From the NCBI GenBank assembly GCA_026225555.1, contig JAMFSY010000089.1, forward strand, positions 1 through 64,000: DNA of 64,000 nt, written 5' to 3'. Every line of letters begins with the position of its first letter. The first letter of the stretch is position 1. Positions 24,869 through 32,824 of the stretch are shown piece after piece. The position numbers and the translations under genes were made by a program. This DNA comes from Methylacidiphilales bacterium (GTDB taxonomy: Bacteria > Verrucomicrobiota > Verrucomicrobiia > Methylacidiphilales > UBA1321). Under the pieces are notes generated by a model. It did no database searches and was not told the origin of the DNA. It saw only the letters and a list, made by a program, of their open reading frames with translations.

Positions 24869-25522
24869 ATGGTTTTAACCCTCACCAAGCAGCAAGCGAT
24901 CTACCAGCACCTGAAGGAACAGATCCTTGAGGGCAAGCTTGCGCCCGGCCAGCGCCTGATCATCGATGAGATCGCCGGGCAACTCGGCCTGAGCATCATT
25001 CCGGTACGGGAAGCCCTGCAATTGCTCCAGTCCGAACGGCTGGTCGAGATCCGGCCTCACGCGGGCGCGACCGTGGCCTCGATCACGCCGGAGAACATCG
25101 AGGAAGTCTTTACCATTCTCGAAGGCATGGAGGCGGTCGCGGTGCGGCGGGTGGCCCGCAAGATGCCTCCCGCCACCGATGCCCGGCTTGAGGGGCTGAT
25201 CACCCAGATGGATGCTGCGGAAAAGCGGAACGATGTGGAAAAGTGGTCCGCCCTGAACATGGATTTTCATCTCACGATTAGCGAGGCCACCGGGATGCCG
25301 TGGCTGCGGGAAATTACCGCGCGCGCCCTAGGCAACTGGGATCGCATCCGGCGGCATTTCTTTCGCGAGGGAAGCGAGCATCGCTTCACCGCCGCCCAAC
25401 GCGAGCACCACGCCATTTTGGTTGCCCTCCGGAAAGGCGATGCCGAACAGGCCGAAAAGCTCGTCCGGCAACATAACCAAAAGGCCTTTCGGCATTATTC
25501 GCAGATGCGGGCGCAAGCCTGA
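24869..25522 (+). CDS. GntR-family transcriptional regulator (FadR/FCD type)
   Basis: 217 residues from ATG 24869. The winged-helix N-terminus (about 5-75) has the typical KEQILEGKLAPGQRLI and LGLSIIPVREALQLLQSERL. The C-terminal all-helical FCD effector domain (about 85-210) has ALNMDFHLTI and AAQREHHAILVALRKGD, supplying the His/Asp metal-ligand pattern of this class. Such regulators usually repress catabolic genes until a sugar-acid-type ligand binds. It sits inside the cluster of flavin oxidoreductase, GH88 and SDR genes, and the two shared palindromes make it their likely regulator. Confidence 0.9.
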   Translation: MVLTLTKQQAIYQHLKEQILEGKLAPGQRLIIDEIAGQLGLSIIPVREALQLLQSERLVEIRPHAGATVASITPENIEEVFTILEGMEAVAVRRVARKMPPATDARLEGLITQMDAAEKRNDVEKWSALNMDFHLTISEATGMPWLREITARALGNWDRIRRHFFREGSEHRFTAAQREHHAILVALRKGDAEQAEKLVRQHNQKAFRHYSQMRAQA

Positions 25523-25553
25523 CCAGGGGAACGGCAACGCCGTCCCCCTCTTA

Positions 25554-26933
25554 TCAGATGTCGAAGAAGCGCAGGTCGGGTTGATCCTTCGCGGCTCGAT
25601 GCAGAATGACCGCAAGTTCGCGCGCGTGATAGTCGCCCCACATGGAAGCCTCGCCACAGGGAACTTTGCGGCCCGGCGGGATGTAATCCCAGCCGTTTGG
25701 ACGATGATAAACCGAATGGAGCAGCAGCCCCTCGTGCTTGACGTCAACAGAGAGATAAGGCTCCTGGAAAAGCGTCTGTGCGACGGTCAATCCCGCTTGA
25801 TAGTAGCGCGCGCCCTTCTCGGCTTGGCCGGTGCGTTTGAAATAATTTCCCAGGCGGAGCAGTCCCTGCGCGGCGATGGCGGCGGCACTGCTATCGACCG
25901 GTTCGTGTTCATTGAAAGGCTCCGCCGTGCGCTCCAGATAATTTCCCAGATGAGCGAGGCCGGGCGCGCCGGTGTCCCAATAGGGAACGCCATCGATCGG
26001 GGTGTACTGGATATAAAAATCAGCGACCGCTTCGGCCACGTCGAGGAACCGGGCGAGAATTTTCTTTTTGCCGCCATAGGGCTCGAACTCCGCATCGGGC
26101 AGCGTTTCGAGGAATTCGATTTCCTCGGGATAGCCGCATAAAATCCAGGCCAGGCCGCGCGTCCAGGTGGAGAAGGGGGAGTAACCCTGCTGGCTGTTCG
26201 GACAGCGATAAGCGCCATCGTTCACGTTGAAGATCGACTCGTGCGCGGTGCGTCCTCGGACATCATAGGCATCGCGGCCCTCGCCATAATAGACGGCGTA
26301 GCGGGCAGTCGCTTCCGAGTGTTGCAGCAGGCGTTCGAGAAGCGAGATGGGACGGTCCATTTCCCCCATCAACTTGTGGCCGAGTTGATGGCCGAGCGCG
26401 AGCGAGCGCAGAGAACGGATGGTGTCGGCGAAAAGCGATTGCGGCCCGTTGAAGGAGGCGATATAGCCCAGCTCCGGAGTCAGCTTCGTCCAGCGCGAGG
26501 CCTGGACTGCGCCGCTGGCTTTCAGCGCCAGCTCGTAAAAATTCTTCTCCCATTCGTTGAAGGGAATCAGCCCCGCCTTCATCAGGCGCAGCAGATTGCC
26601 GTAGGTGCTGACGTTGTTGAAACCGTGATCATGCACGCCGATGTGCGTGACGTGGGACGCCATGAAATCGACCGTGTTGCGACGTCCGATCTCGAGGAAA
26701 GTTTCGTCCCGCGTGATCTCGTATTGATAGATCGCCGCCCCAAATTGAAAGCCCTGGGTCCATTCGGTCCAGCCGCGCGAAGTGTATTCGCCTTTGATGG
26801 TGAAAACGGGCGTGCCCTTCGCCGCATCCCAACGCTTTTGCAGGCGCCGGATTTTTTCGCCGGAAAGAGTGAAGAGCCGGTTTACCGCCGGCAAGAGCGC
26901 GGCAGGCGTGAGTTGATGATTGATCTGGATCAT
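25554..26933 (-). CDS. Glycoside hydrolase family 88 (unsaturated uronyl hydrolase)
   Basis: 459 residues from ATG 26933. GH88 enzymes remove delta-4,5-unsaturated uronic acids from oligosaccharides made by polysaccharide lyases, by hydrating the double bond. Diagnostic blocks: TRGWTEWTQGFQFGAA near residue 53, HDHGFNN near 104, FNVNDGAYRCPNSQQGYSPF near 235 with a catalytic-type Asp, TWTRGLAWILCGY and DSSAAAIAAQGLLRLG. There is no signal peptide, so it acts on imported oligosaccharides in the cytoplasm. It lies 16 bases downstream of the SDR gene, as the second gene of a two-gene operon. Confidence 0.88.
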   Translation of the reverse strand: MIQINHQLTPAALLPAVNRLFTLSGEKIRRLQKRWDAAKGTPVFTIKGEYTSRGWTEWTQGFQFGAAIYQYEITRDETFLEIGRRNTVDFMASHVTHIGVHDHGFNNVSTYGNLLRLMKAGLIPFNEWEKNFYELALKASGAVQASRWTKLTPELGYIASFNGPQSLFADTIRSLRSLALGHQLGHKLMGEMDRPISLLERLLQHSEATARYAVYYGEGRDAYDVRGRTAHESIFNVNDGAYRCPNSQQGYSPFSTWTRGLAWILCGYPEEIEFLETLPDAEFEPYGGKKKILARFLDVAEAVADFYIQYTPIDGVPYWDTGAPGLAHLGNYLERTAEPFNEHEPVDSSAAAIAAQGLLRLGNYFKRTGQAEKGARYYQAGLTVAQTLFQEPYLSVDVKHEGLLLHSVYHRPNGWDYIPPGRKVPCGEASMWGDYHARELAVILHRAAKDQPDLRFFDI

Positions 26934-26949
26934 AGAAGTAAGGAAAAAA

Positions 26950-27744
26950 TTACAGCCGACGGAGATGGAAGCCACCATCGACATTGATCACGTCGCCGGT
27001 GGAGAATGGAAAATGGCCCTCGAGGATGGCCTTGACCGCCAGGCCGACATCCTCGGGCGTGCCCCAACGTTTCTGCGGCACGAGGCCATCGGCGAGGAGC
27101 TTGTCGTACTTATCCTTCACGCCAGCGGTCATGTCGGTCGCCATGATACCGGGGCGGACTTCAAGGACCTGCACGCCCGCGTCGGCGAGCCGGGTCGCCC
27201 ATAATTGCGTGACCATGCCCAGGCCGGCCTTGGAAATGCAATATTCCCCGCGATTGATCGACGCCGTATTCGCCGAGAGCGACGTGACGAAGAGAAGCTT
27301 GTAACCGCCGGGCACGCGGCACTGGCCGGGATTCGCCAGCCAATAACGGGCGGCGAGTTGGGAAAGGAAATAAGGGCCCTTGAGATTAATGCCGAGCACC
27401 TCGTCGAAGATTTCCTCCGTCGCCTCGGTGATATCGGCGCGAATGCGCGGCGCCACCCCCGCGTTATTGACCAGGGCGTCGAGATGTCCGTAAGCGGAAA
27501 TCACTTCGTCGAAAAGCCGCTGGCGATCGGCCGCGAGGGCGATATTGCCTCCGACGAGCACAAATTCTTGCTCCGGATTCTTGGCGAGCGAGCGGCAAGC
27601 CTGGGCGGCGGTTTCGGCCGCTTCCTTGTTGCTGGCATAATGGATCGCCACGGAGAATCCAGCGCGGGCGAGCGTTTCAGCCACGCCACGGCCCAGACCG
27701 CGGGAGGAACCGGTGACAAGGACGACGGGAGGGAGGGAGGTCAT
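26950..27744 (-). CDS. Short-chain dehydrogenase/reductase
   Basis: 264 residues from ATG 27744. Classical SDR: NAD(P)-binding VTGSSRGLGRGV near residue 9, LVNNAGVAPR near 90, catalytic Ser in FVTSLSAN and the Y-x-x-x-K pair as EYCISKAGLG near 165, ending FSTGDVINVDGGF. The Ser and the YxxxK dyad are present, so it should be active. First gene of the operon with GH88. A perfect 17-base palindrome lies 19 bases upstream of the start. In this context a role in reducing or oxidising an unsaturated-uronate breakdown product is likely but inferred. Confidence 0.88.
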   Translation of the reverse strand: MTSLPPVVLVTGSSRGLGRGVAETLARAGFSVAIHYASNKEAAETAAQACRSLAKNPEQEFVLVGGNIALAADRQRLFDEVISAYGHLDALVNNAGVAPRIRADITEATEEIFDEVLGINLKGPYFLSQLAARYWLANPGQCRVPGGYKLLFVTSLSANTASINRGEYCISKAGLGMVTQLWATRLADAGVQVLEVRPGIMATDMTAGVKDKYDKLLADGLVPQKRWGTPEDVGLAVKAILEGHFPFSTGDVINVDGGFHLRRL

Positions 27745-27762
27745 AGAAGAATGGGCTAAGGA

Positions 27763-27779
27763 TGATATATGATATATCA
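27763..27779. promoter_or_regulatory. Perfect palindrome, candidate GntR operator
   Basis: TGATATATGATATATCA: two 8-base arms (TGATATAT and ATATATCA) around a central G. It lies immediately upstream of the SDR-GH88 operon and shares its core with the gap beside the GntR gene, 2.9 kb away. Confidence 0.6.
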
Positions 27780-27947
27780 AAAGGCAAGTCTTCAGCTTGA
27801 TCCGATGAAGGGTCGTTTCGTCAAATCCGGCCGGAGAAAAATAAGGGATTGAGGCGCGTCTGCGGGTGAATGGCCCTGCCGGGCGAGGCCTTCTCACCAA
27901 AACGCCATTGGCAGAAGCGAAATTTTGGCGCACTGTTCGCTTTTTCC

Positions 27948-29900
27948 ATGAGCGCAAATGTTCTGATCGTCCAGCCCGACCTCGAGCTGGCGCAACGTAT
28001 CGGTCAATTGGTCCTGGCGGGAACCCCGGATGCGGCGGTCGGCTTCGTGCAGACGGCCGAGGCCGGCATTGATTCTCTCCGCAGCTACGAGGATATCGAT
28101 CTTTGCATCTGCGAGGTCTACTTCCCGGAGGAAGACGGACTCGCTTTTCTTTCTGCGATTCGCACCCGCTTTCGGCGCGCGCGGGTCATCGTGGTCACGC
28201 AGTATAATCTCCAGAATTTTGCCGATCACCTCCAGGGGTTGACCGTTTTTCCGCTCCCGCTCGATGAAGCGGTCTTCAGCGTCACCTGTCAGGATTGCCT
28301 CATCACGCTCGAGGAGCACGAATTTCCTCCGTTTCGCATCGGCAAGAAACAGCCGCCGGATCGCTGGGGCGATTGCTATGCCGCCTATGATACCGGGGTG
28401 AAGCGCGACGTCTTCGTCACGGTCATTCGCAACGGCGCGACGCCGGAGGAAGCGCAGCATTTCCGCAGTTCCGCCACCGCGATGGCGCGGGCGGGGCATC
28501 CCAACGTGCAGGCGGTTTATCAGGCGGGTGCCTATCAGGGCCGCGACTTTTTTGCCCGCGAGCGATGGGATGTGCCGAATCTGGCCGAGCGGGCGACCGC
28601 CGGGCAGGGGATCGATGGCCGTCTTGCCGCGCAGATTATTTATACCGTCGGGGCGGTGACGATTTTCTGGGATGCGAACAATCATCCGCACACGGTGGTC
28701 GGCGCAACCGATGTCTCGGTTTCGCCCCAGGGCATTATCAAGGTCGCCAATTGCGTCGATCCCAGCCTGCCGGCGACTCCTCCCGGATTTTCCGATTTGA
28801 CCGGCCTGGCCCGCGTCGTCAGCGCCTTATTGGCGGGTGCGGAAAACGTCCCGCCTCGCGTCCAGGCCCTGGTGGAACGGATTGGCAGCGGACCGGTCCC
28901 CTTGGCGGAAATCGTGGGCGAGGCCCAGGCCATCGACATCGAATTGGCCCCGGAACGCGAAATCGAAGTGACCGAAGAGCGGCAGCAAGCCCGCAAGGCG
29001 ATCCACGTCGAACGCAAGAAACAGAAACGCAATTTTTATCTCATGGGCGCCGGTTTTGTCGGCGTGCTGCTTATCGTCGGATACTTCATTTATGCCCGGT
29101 TTCTCGCTCCGCCGCCTTCACGGGAATTCAACGAAATGGTGAGCATTCCCGCGGGCGCCTATGTTTACCAGGACGGCCCGGCCACGTTGGATCACGCCTA
29201 TTACATGGACAAGTTCGAAGTGACCTTCGGGCAGTACCTAAAGTTTTTGCAGGCCGTCGATGAGGCGGGCACCGACGCGGCCTGGCGCGATGCAGGACAA
29301 AAAGGGGAAAAGGACCATCAGCCAAACGAATGGGCCGATCATGTGGAAGGTGATAACCGGATCGCCGGTATTTTCACCTGCATCAAATATCATCAGCCTT
29401 ATCACAAAGAATATCTCACGCTCGATCATCCCGTTTTCAACATCGATTGGTATGACGCGGAGGCTTACGCGAAGTGGGCGGGAAAGCGGCTTCCCACCGA
29501 ACAGGAATGGGAGAAGGCCGCGCGCGGTTCGCAGGGTTACCTTTTTCCCTGGGGAAGCACGTTCCTGCCCGAGGCGAACACCTCCGTGCCGACTGAAGGA
29601 ACTCCTCCTGATGCCTCGCGGACGGAACGCACCCATCAGGTCGTCGATGCCACGCCGGGCGATAGAAGTCCCTACGGTGTTTTCGACATGGCGGGGAATG
29701 TCAGCGAATGGACCGACACCATCGTGGCCAGCACCAAGTTGAGCACGGAAAAAGTGGCGGTTATTCGCGGTGCGAACTTTCTCTCAAAGTCGGTCGATCA
29801 TGAGCAGTTGACCAACCGGATCACGACGTACGAGCAGACGACCCGCCAGGTTTGGCTTGGTTTCCGCTGTGCCAGCGATACGCCGCTGAAGACGAAGTAG
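27948..29900 (+). CDS. Receiver-pseudokinase-TM-FGE/SUMF1 fusion protein
   Basis: 650 residues from ATG 27948. Residues 1-125 fold like a response-regulator receiver, but the phosphoacceptor position reads CICEVYFPEEDG with Glu56 instead of Asp, and the acidic pair is reduced (VLIVQPD). Residues about 130-330 look like a protein-kinase lobe pair with no catalytic HRD or DFG: the equivalent region is VGATDVSVSPQGIIKVANC. A basic stretch and one membrane helix (about 363-386) lead to a formylglycine-generating-enzyme (SUMF1) domain at about 395-645: MVSIPAGAYVYQDGP, NIDWYDAEAYAKWAGKRLPT, FDMAGNVSEW, WLGFRCAS. Catalytic Cys of true FGEs are not evident, so it may be a non-enzymatic binding domain. 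Confidence 0.8.
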   Translation: MSANVLIVQPDLELAQRIGQLVLAGTPDAAVGFVQTAEAGIDSLRSYEDIDLCICEVYFPEEDGLAFLSAIRTRFRRARVIVVTQYNLQNFADHLQGLTVFPLPLDEAVFSVTCQDCLITLEEHEFPPFRIGKKQPPDRWGDCYAAYDTGVKRDVFVTVIRNGATPEEAQHFRSSATAMARAGHPNVQAVYQAGAYQGRDFFARERWDVPNLAERATAGQGIDGRLAAQIIYTVGAVTIFWDANNHPHTVVGATDVSVSPQGIIKVANCVDPSLPATPPGFSDLTGLARVVSALLAGAENVPPRVQALVERIGSGPVPLAEIVGEAQAIDIELAPEREIEVTEERQQARKAIHVERKKQKRNFYLMGAGFVGVLLIVGYFIYARFLAPPPSREFNEMVSIPAGAYVYQDGPATLDHAYYMDKFEVTFGQYLKFLQAVDEAGTDAAWRDAGQKGEKDHQPNEWADHVEGDNRIAGIFTCIKYHQPYHKEYLTLDHPVFNIDWYDAEAYAKWAGKRLPTEQEWEKAARGSQGYLFPWGSTFLPEANTSVPTEGTPPDASRTERTHQVVDATPGDRSPYGVFDMAGNVSEWTDTIVASTKLSTEKVAVIRGANFLSKSVDHEQLTNRITTYEQTTRQVWLGFRCASDTPLKTK

Positions 29901-29974
29901 TTTTTTTATAAGATTCCTTATCGGGGTCGTTCCCAAACTTTATTTGGCGACGACTTCGGTGGATAACGAAAGCC

Positions 29975-29995
29975 TTCCCCGATGAATTAGGGGAA
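29975..29995 (+). other. Small hairpin in the 29901-30097 gap
   Basis: TTCCCC (29975-29980) and GGGGAA (29990-29995) form a 6-bp stem with a 9-base loop in the 197-base space between the FGE fusion gene and the ABC exporter. A T-run follows the FGE stop (TTTTTTTATAAG). Nothing else is recognisable in this gap. Confidence 0.25.
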
Positions 29996-30097
29996 CTTGG
30001 AGGATGCTCAGATCCGGGCGATCTGTGCTTAAAACTTGAAATCTGCGGCGAGACACCGTTTCTTTGCTGCGATACCCTTCCTCTTTCATTCCCGCTC

Positions 30098-31951
30098 ATG
30101 CCACGTCAATCCTCTTCTGCCGATTCTGAAACCGCCTCTCCCGCGCTGCCGCCCAAGGTCAAGGTCACGCGGGAAACGCTCGGGCAGATGTTCAGCCTGT
30201 ATTTCTACCTGCGACCTTATCGGGGACAATTATCGACCGGGCTATTCATGCTCATCGGCTCCAGCATCCTCGGGCTTTTCTTTCCGTTGCTTGCGCGGGA
30301 CCTGATCAACAGCACGAGCCACGGGCAGGCCTTTCGCTTCGCCGCGCTCATGGTCGTCATTCTCCTGGTGCAGGCGGTCATGTCCTACTTTCAATCGCTG
30401 CTCTTCAATACCGTGGGAGAGTACGGCCTTTCCAACTTACGCCGGGCGCTCTTCGGTCATCTCACCGAAATGCCAATGACTTTCTTCGGCCAGAGACAGG
30501 TGGGCGAGTTGACCAGTCGCATGTTCGCCGACCTGACGCAATTGCAGGACGCCTTCATCATGGCCATCCCGCAATTTCTCCGGCAGAGCATCATTCTCCT
30601 CGGCAGCATCGGCATGATGATCTTCATTTCCCCGCGCCTGACCGGCGTGATGCTGACCTGCTTTCCACCGACCATCATTGGCGCCATCCTGATTGGGCGG
30701 CTCGTCGGCAAGCGCTCGCGCGTGACGCAGGATGAATTGGCCCAATCGGCCAACATCGTGGCAGAGGCCTTTCAAGGCATCGCGAATGTGAAAGCCTTTT
30801 GCAATGAGCTCTTCGAGCAAAAGCGTTACGAAACTCGTCTGGCCGCTTTTCTTCAATCTGTCCGGCACGGCGCGAAGGCCCGCGCCGCTCTGGTGGCCTT
30901 CATCATCTTTGCGATCTTCACCGCGATCACCATCGTCCTTTGGTACGGCACGACGCTGCTGCTTGATGGAAAACTCCAGCATGGCGATCTTCTCGGCTTC
31001 ACGATTTACACCATCTTCATCGGCGGCTCGATCGGCAGCTTTGCGGATCTCTACAGCAATCTTCAACGCTCCATCGGCGCGACGCAACGCGTGCGGGAAC
31101 TGCTCGCTGAACCGGCGGAGAAGTTTGACCACCAGGCGGGGCGTTCCGGCGGTGCGCTCACCGCGCCTCGTTTCCGTGGCGACGTCCGCTTCGAGGAAGT
31201 GACGTTCGCTTATCCTTCCCGACCGGAATCGGTCGTTCTGAAGCACCTCAACTTTTCCGCCCAGGAAGGCAAGGTCGTGGCGCTGGTCGGCCCCAGCGGT
31301 TCGGGCAAGTCGACCATCGCGTCGCTGCTGCTTCGCTTTTACGATCCCCAGCAGGGCCGGATTCTTTTTGATGGCCGCCCGGCGACTGACTATGGCCTCC
31401 ATGAGTTGCGCTCGCAAATGGCGCTCGTGCCGCAGGAAGTGCTGCTCTTCGGCGGATCGATTGCGGAGAACATCGCCTATGGCAAGCCCGGCGCTTCCCA
31501 AGCGGAGATCGAGGCGGCCTCGCGCCGCGCGAACGCGCACGAATTCATCGCGCAATTTCCCGAGGGCTACCAGACGCTCGTGGGTGAGCGCGGCATCAAG
31601 GTCTCCGGCGGCCAGCGTCAGCGTATCGCCATTGCCCGCGCGTTGCTGAAGGACCCTTCCATCCTCATCCTCGATGAGGCCACCAGCGCGCTCGACGCCG
31701 AAAGCGAACGACTCGTGCAACAAGCGCTCGATGAATTGATGAAGGGCCGCACCTGCTTCGTGATTGCCCACCGGCTCTCCACCATCCGCAATGCCGACAG
31801 CATCATCATCCTGCGCGATGGCGCGGTGCGTGAAACCGGCTCCCACGACGAGCTTATGAATATTCCCGACGGCGCTTATCGCCGCATGGTCGATCTCCAG
31901 CACGGCGCGAATATCCTTACCGAAGAAGCCGAAGTGGCGGCGGTAAGTTAA
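30098..31951 (+). CDS. ABC exporter, MsbA/ABCB-type half transporter
   Basis: 617 residues: six transmembrane helices (about 45-330) fused to a nucleotide-binding domain (about 365-600). Walker A is GPSGSGKST, the Q-loop region MALVPQEVLLF, the signature VSGGQRQR, Walker B ILILDEATSALD and the switch His in VIAHRLST. It works as a homodimer in the inner membrane exporting a lipid, peptide or drug. It resembles MsbA-like or TAP-like exporters in layout. It lies 7 kb from the NRPS operon, so a role in exporting that product is possible but there is no direct link. Confidence 0.88.
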   Translation: MPRQSSSADSETASPALPPKVKVTRETLGQMFSLYFYLRPYRGQLSTGLFMLIGSSILGLFFPLLARDLINSTSHGQAFRFAALMVVILLVQAVMSYFQSLLFNTVGEYGLSNLRRALFGHLTEMPMTFFGQRQVGELTSRMFADLTQLQDAFIMAIPQFLRQSIILLGSIGMMIFISPRLTGVMLTCFPPTIIGAILIGRLVGKRSRVTQDELAQSANIVAEAFQGIANVKAFCNELFEQKRYETRLAAFLQSVRHGAKARAALVAFIIFAIFTAITIVLWYGTTLLLDGKLQHGDLLGFTIYTIFIGGSIGSFADLYSNLQRSIGATQRVRELLAEPAEKFDHQAGRSGGALTAPRFRGDVRFEEVTFAYPSRPESVVLKHLNFSAQEGKVVALVGPSGSGKSTIASLLLRFYDPQQGRILFDGRPATDYGLHELRSQMALVPQEVLLFGGSIAENIAYGKPGASQAEIEAASRRANAHEFIAQFPEGYQTLVGERGIKVSGGQRQRIAIARALLKDPSILILDEATSALDAESERLVQQALDELMKGRTCFVIAHRLSTIRNADSIIILRDGAVRETGSHDELMNIPDGAYRRMVDLQHGANILTEEAEVAAVS

Positions 31952-31983
31952 TCTCGCGGCAAATTAATCGCGCTTTCGGCCTA

Positions 31984-32262
31984 TCAATCCCAAGGCACCG
32001 GCACCTGCTGGATTACGCGTAGTCCCTTCTTTTTCGGATCGTTCGAGAAGGCTTCGGCGTGATCGGGAGAAGGCTGGGCCGCCGGACTCCAGCGCCGGTT
32101 CCATTCGCCTTCGCTGACCACTGGGGTGTCGGTTGGAATGATACGGGCGACGATGCGCCCATTTTTGGTGAGGACCACGGCTTCACCGCGATAGTGGACA
32201 CGATTGATCAGGTCGGAAAAGGTGCGTTCCGCCTCGCTCATGCTGAGGGTTAGCTCTTTCAC
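31984..32262 (-). CDS. Phd/YefM-type antitoxin, orphan
   Basis: 92 residues, GTG start. The N-terminal half has the Phd/YefM DNA-binding and dimerisation pattern: SMSEAERTFSDLINRVHYRGEAVVLTKNGR with IVARIIP after it in frame. The C-terminal 45 residues, which would normally neutralise a toxin, are Pro- and charge-rich. No RelE, Doc or PIN toxin gene is next to it on either side (ABC exporter behind, an intergenic stretch ahead), so it is either a stand-alone regulator or a relic. Confidence 0.7.
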   Translation of the reverse strand: MKELTLSMSEAERTFSDLINRVHYRGEAVVLTKNGRIVARIIPTDTPVVSEGEWNRRWSPAAQPSPDHAEAFSNDPKKKGLRVIQQVPVPWD

Positions 32263-32405
32263 GTTTTAAGATAAATCAGATTGCCCGATTTTCAAAAAAT
32301 GAATCGCCCTTTTCTCTCTTGGAGAGGGGCATCCTTTAGGTCTCAATAGAGAGAGATATGCAACGACAGATAACCTCTCCAAATCATTTACTACCGAGAG
32401 AACCC

Positions 32406-32435
32406 ACGCTCTTGCTCGCCCAAGAGCAAGAGCGT
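32406..32435 (-). terminator. Perfect 12-bp stem-loop
   Basis: ACGCTCTTGCTC (32406-32417) and GAGCAAGAGCGT (32424-32435) are perfect inverted arms around the 6-base loop GCCCAA. It lies 35 bases past the stop of the small minus-strand ORF at 32471-32629, where a terminator would be expected. No T-run follows. Confidence 0.5.
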
Positions 32436-32470
32436 GAAGTTATGATTAATGGATACTGCCTTGCGGGCGC

Positions 32471-32629
32471 TCAGGCACCGTCGGCCACCCAGTCTCCCAG
32501 GCGAAGGAATTCCCGTACTTTCCGGCGTTCATAGCGGCTTTGCTGCACCTTGGGTGCGCGTTGATCTGCCATGCGGAACGCGTTTTTGTTTGTTCGAACG
32601 AAGTCGACCAACATGTCGGCTGTTTTCAT
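32471..32629 (-). CDS. Small basic protein, 52 residues, unrecognised
   Basis: This short frame lies in the 560-base gap 32263-32824, which otherwise holds no gene I can support. The product starts MKTADMLVDFVRTNKNAFRM, is rich in Arg/Lys (SRYERRKVREF) and ends LGDWVADGA. Upstream on the same strand AAAGGA sits about 11 bases before the ATG, a usable Shine-Dalgarno, and a perfect hairpin follows the stop. Codon choice looks coding-like. The plus-strand frame over the same DNA is less convincing. No family recognised; could be a small regulatory or ribosome-associated protein, but that is a guess. Confidence 0.45.
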   Translation of the reverse strand: MKTADMLVDFVRTNKNAFRMADQRAPKVQQSRYERRKVREFLRLGDWVADGA

Positions 32630-32824
32630 CAGGACGTATTTCCTTTCGGGTTATTATGTTCGAATCTTCCTTAAGCCTAAATGGTGCCAATCTTGTGACG
32701 CCCGACCGCCGCGAGCCGAACCCGACGTGTTCGAAAAGAAAAGTTTTGTCACAAGCGTCCGGTTTTCAGTGGTTGCGGCTTGATGCGTGCTGGTATCGCG
32801 AGCATAATTACAAATACTAAATTT

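Noticed and set aside
30098-31951. ABC exporter as part of the NRPS/PKS cluster
   Set aside because: It is about 7 kb away beyond an unrelated catabolic cluster and has its own leader; no evidence links it to the product.
32449-32820. 123-residue plus-strand frame in the acnA leader region
   Set aside because: Overlaps the better-supported small minus-strand gene and runs to the acnA start; residue mix (Cys, Arg, Pro, Trp-rich) is not protein-like.
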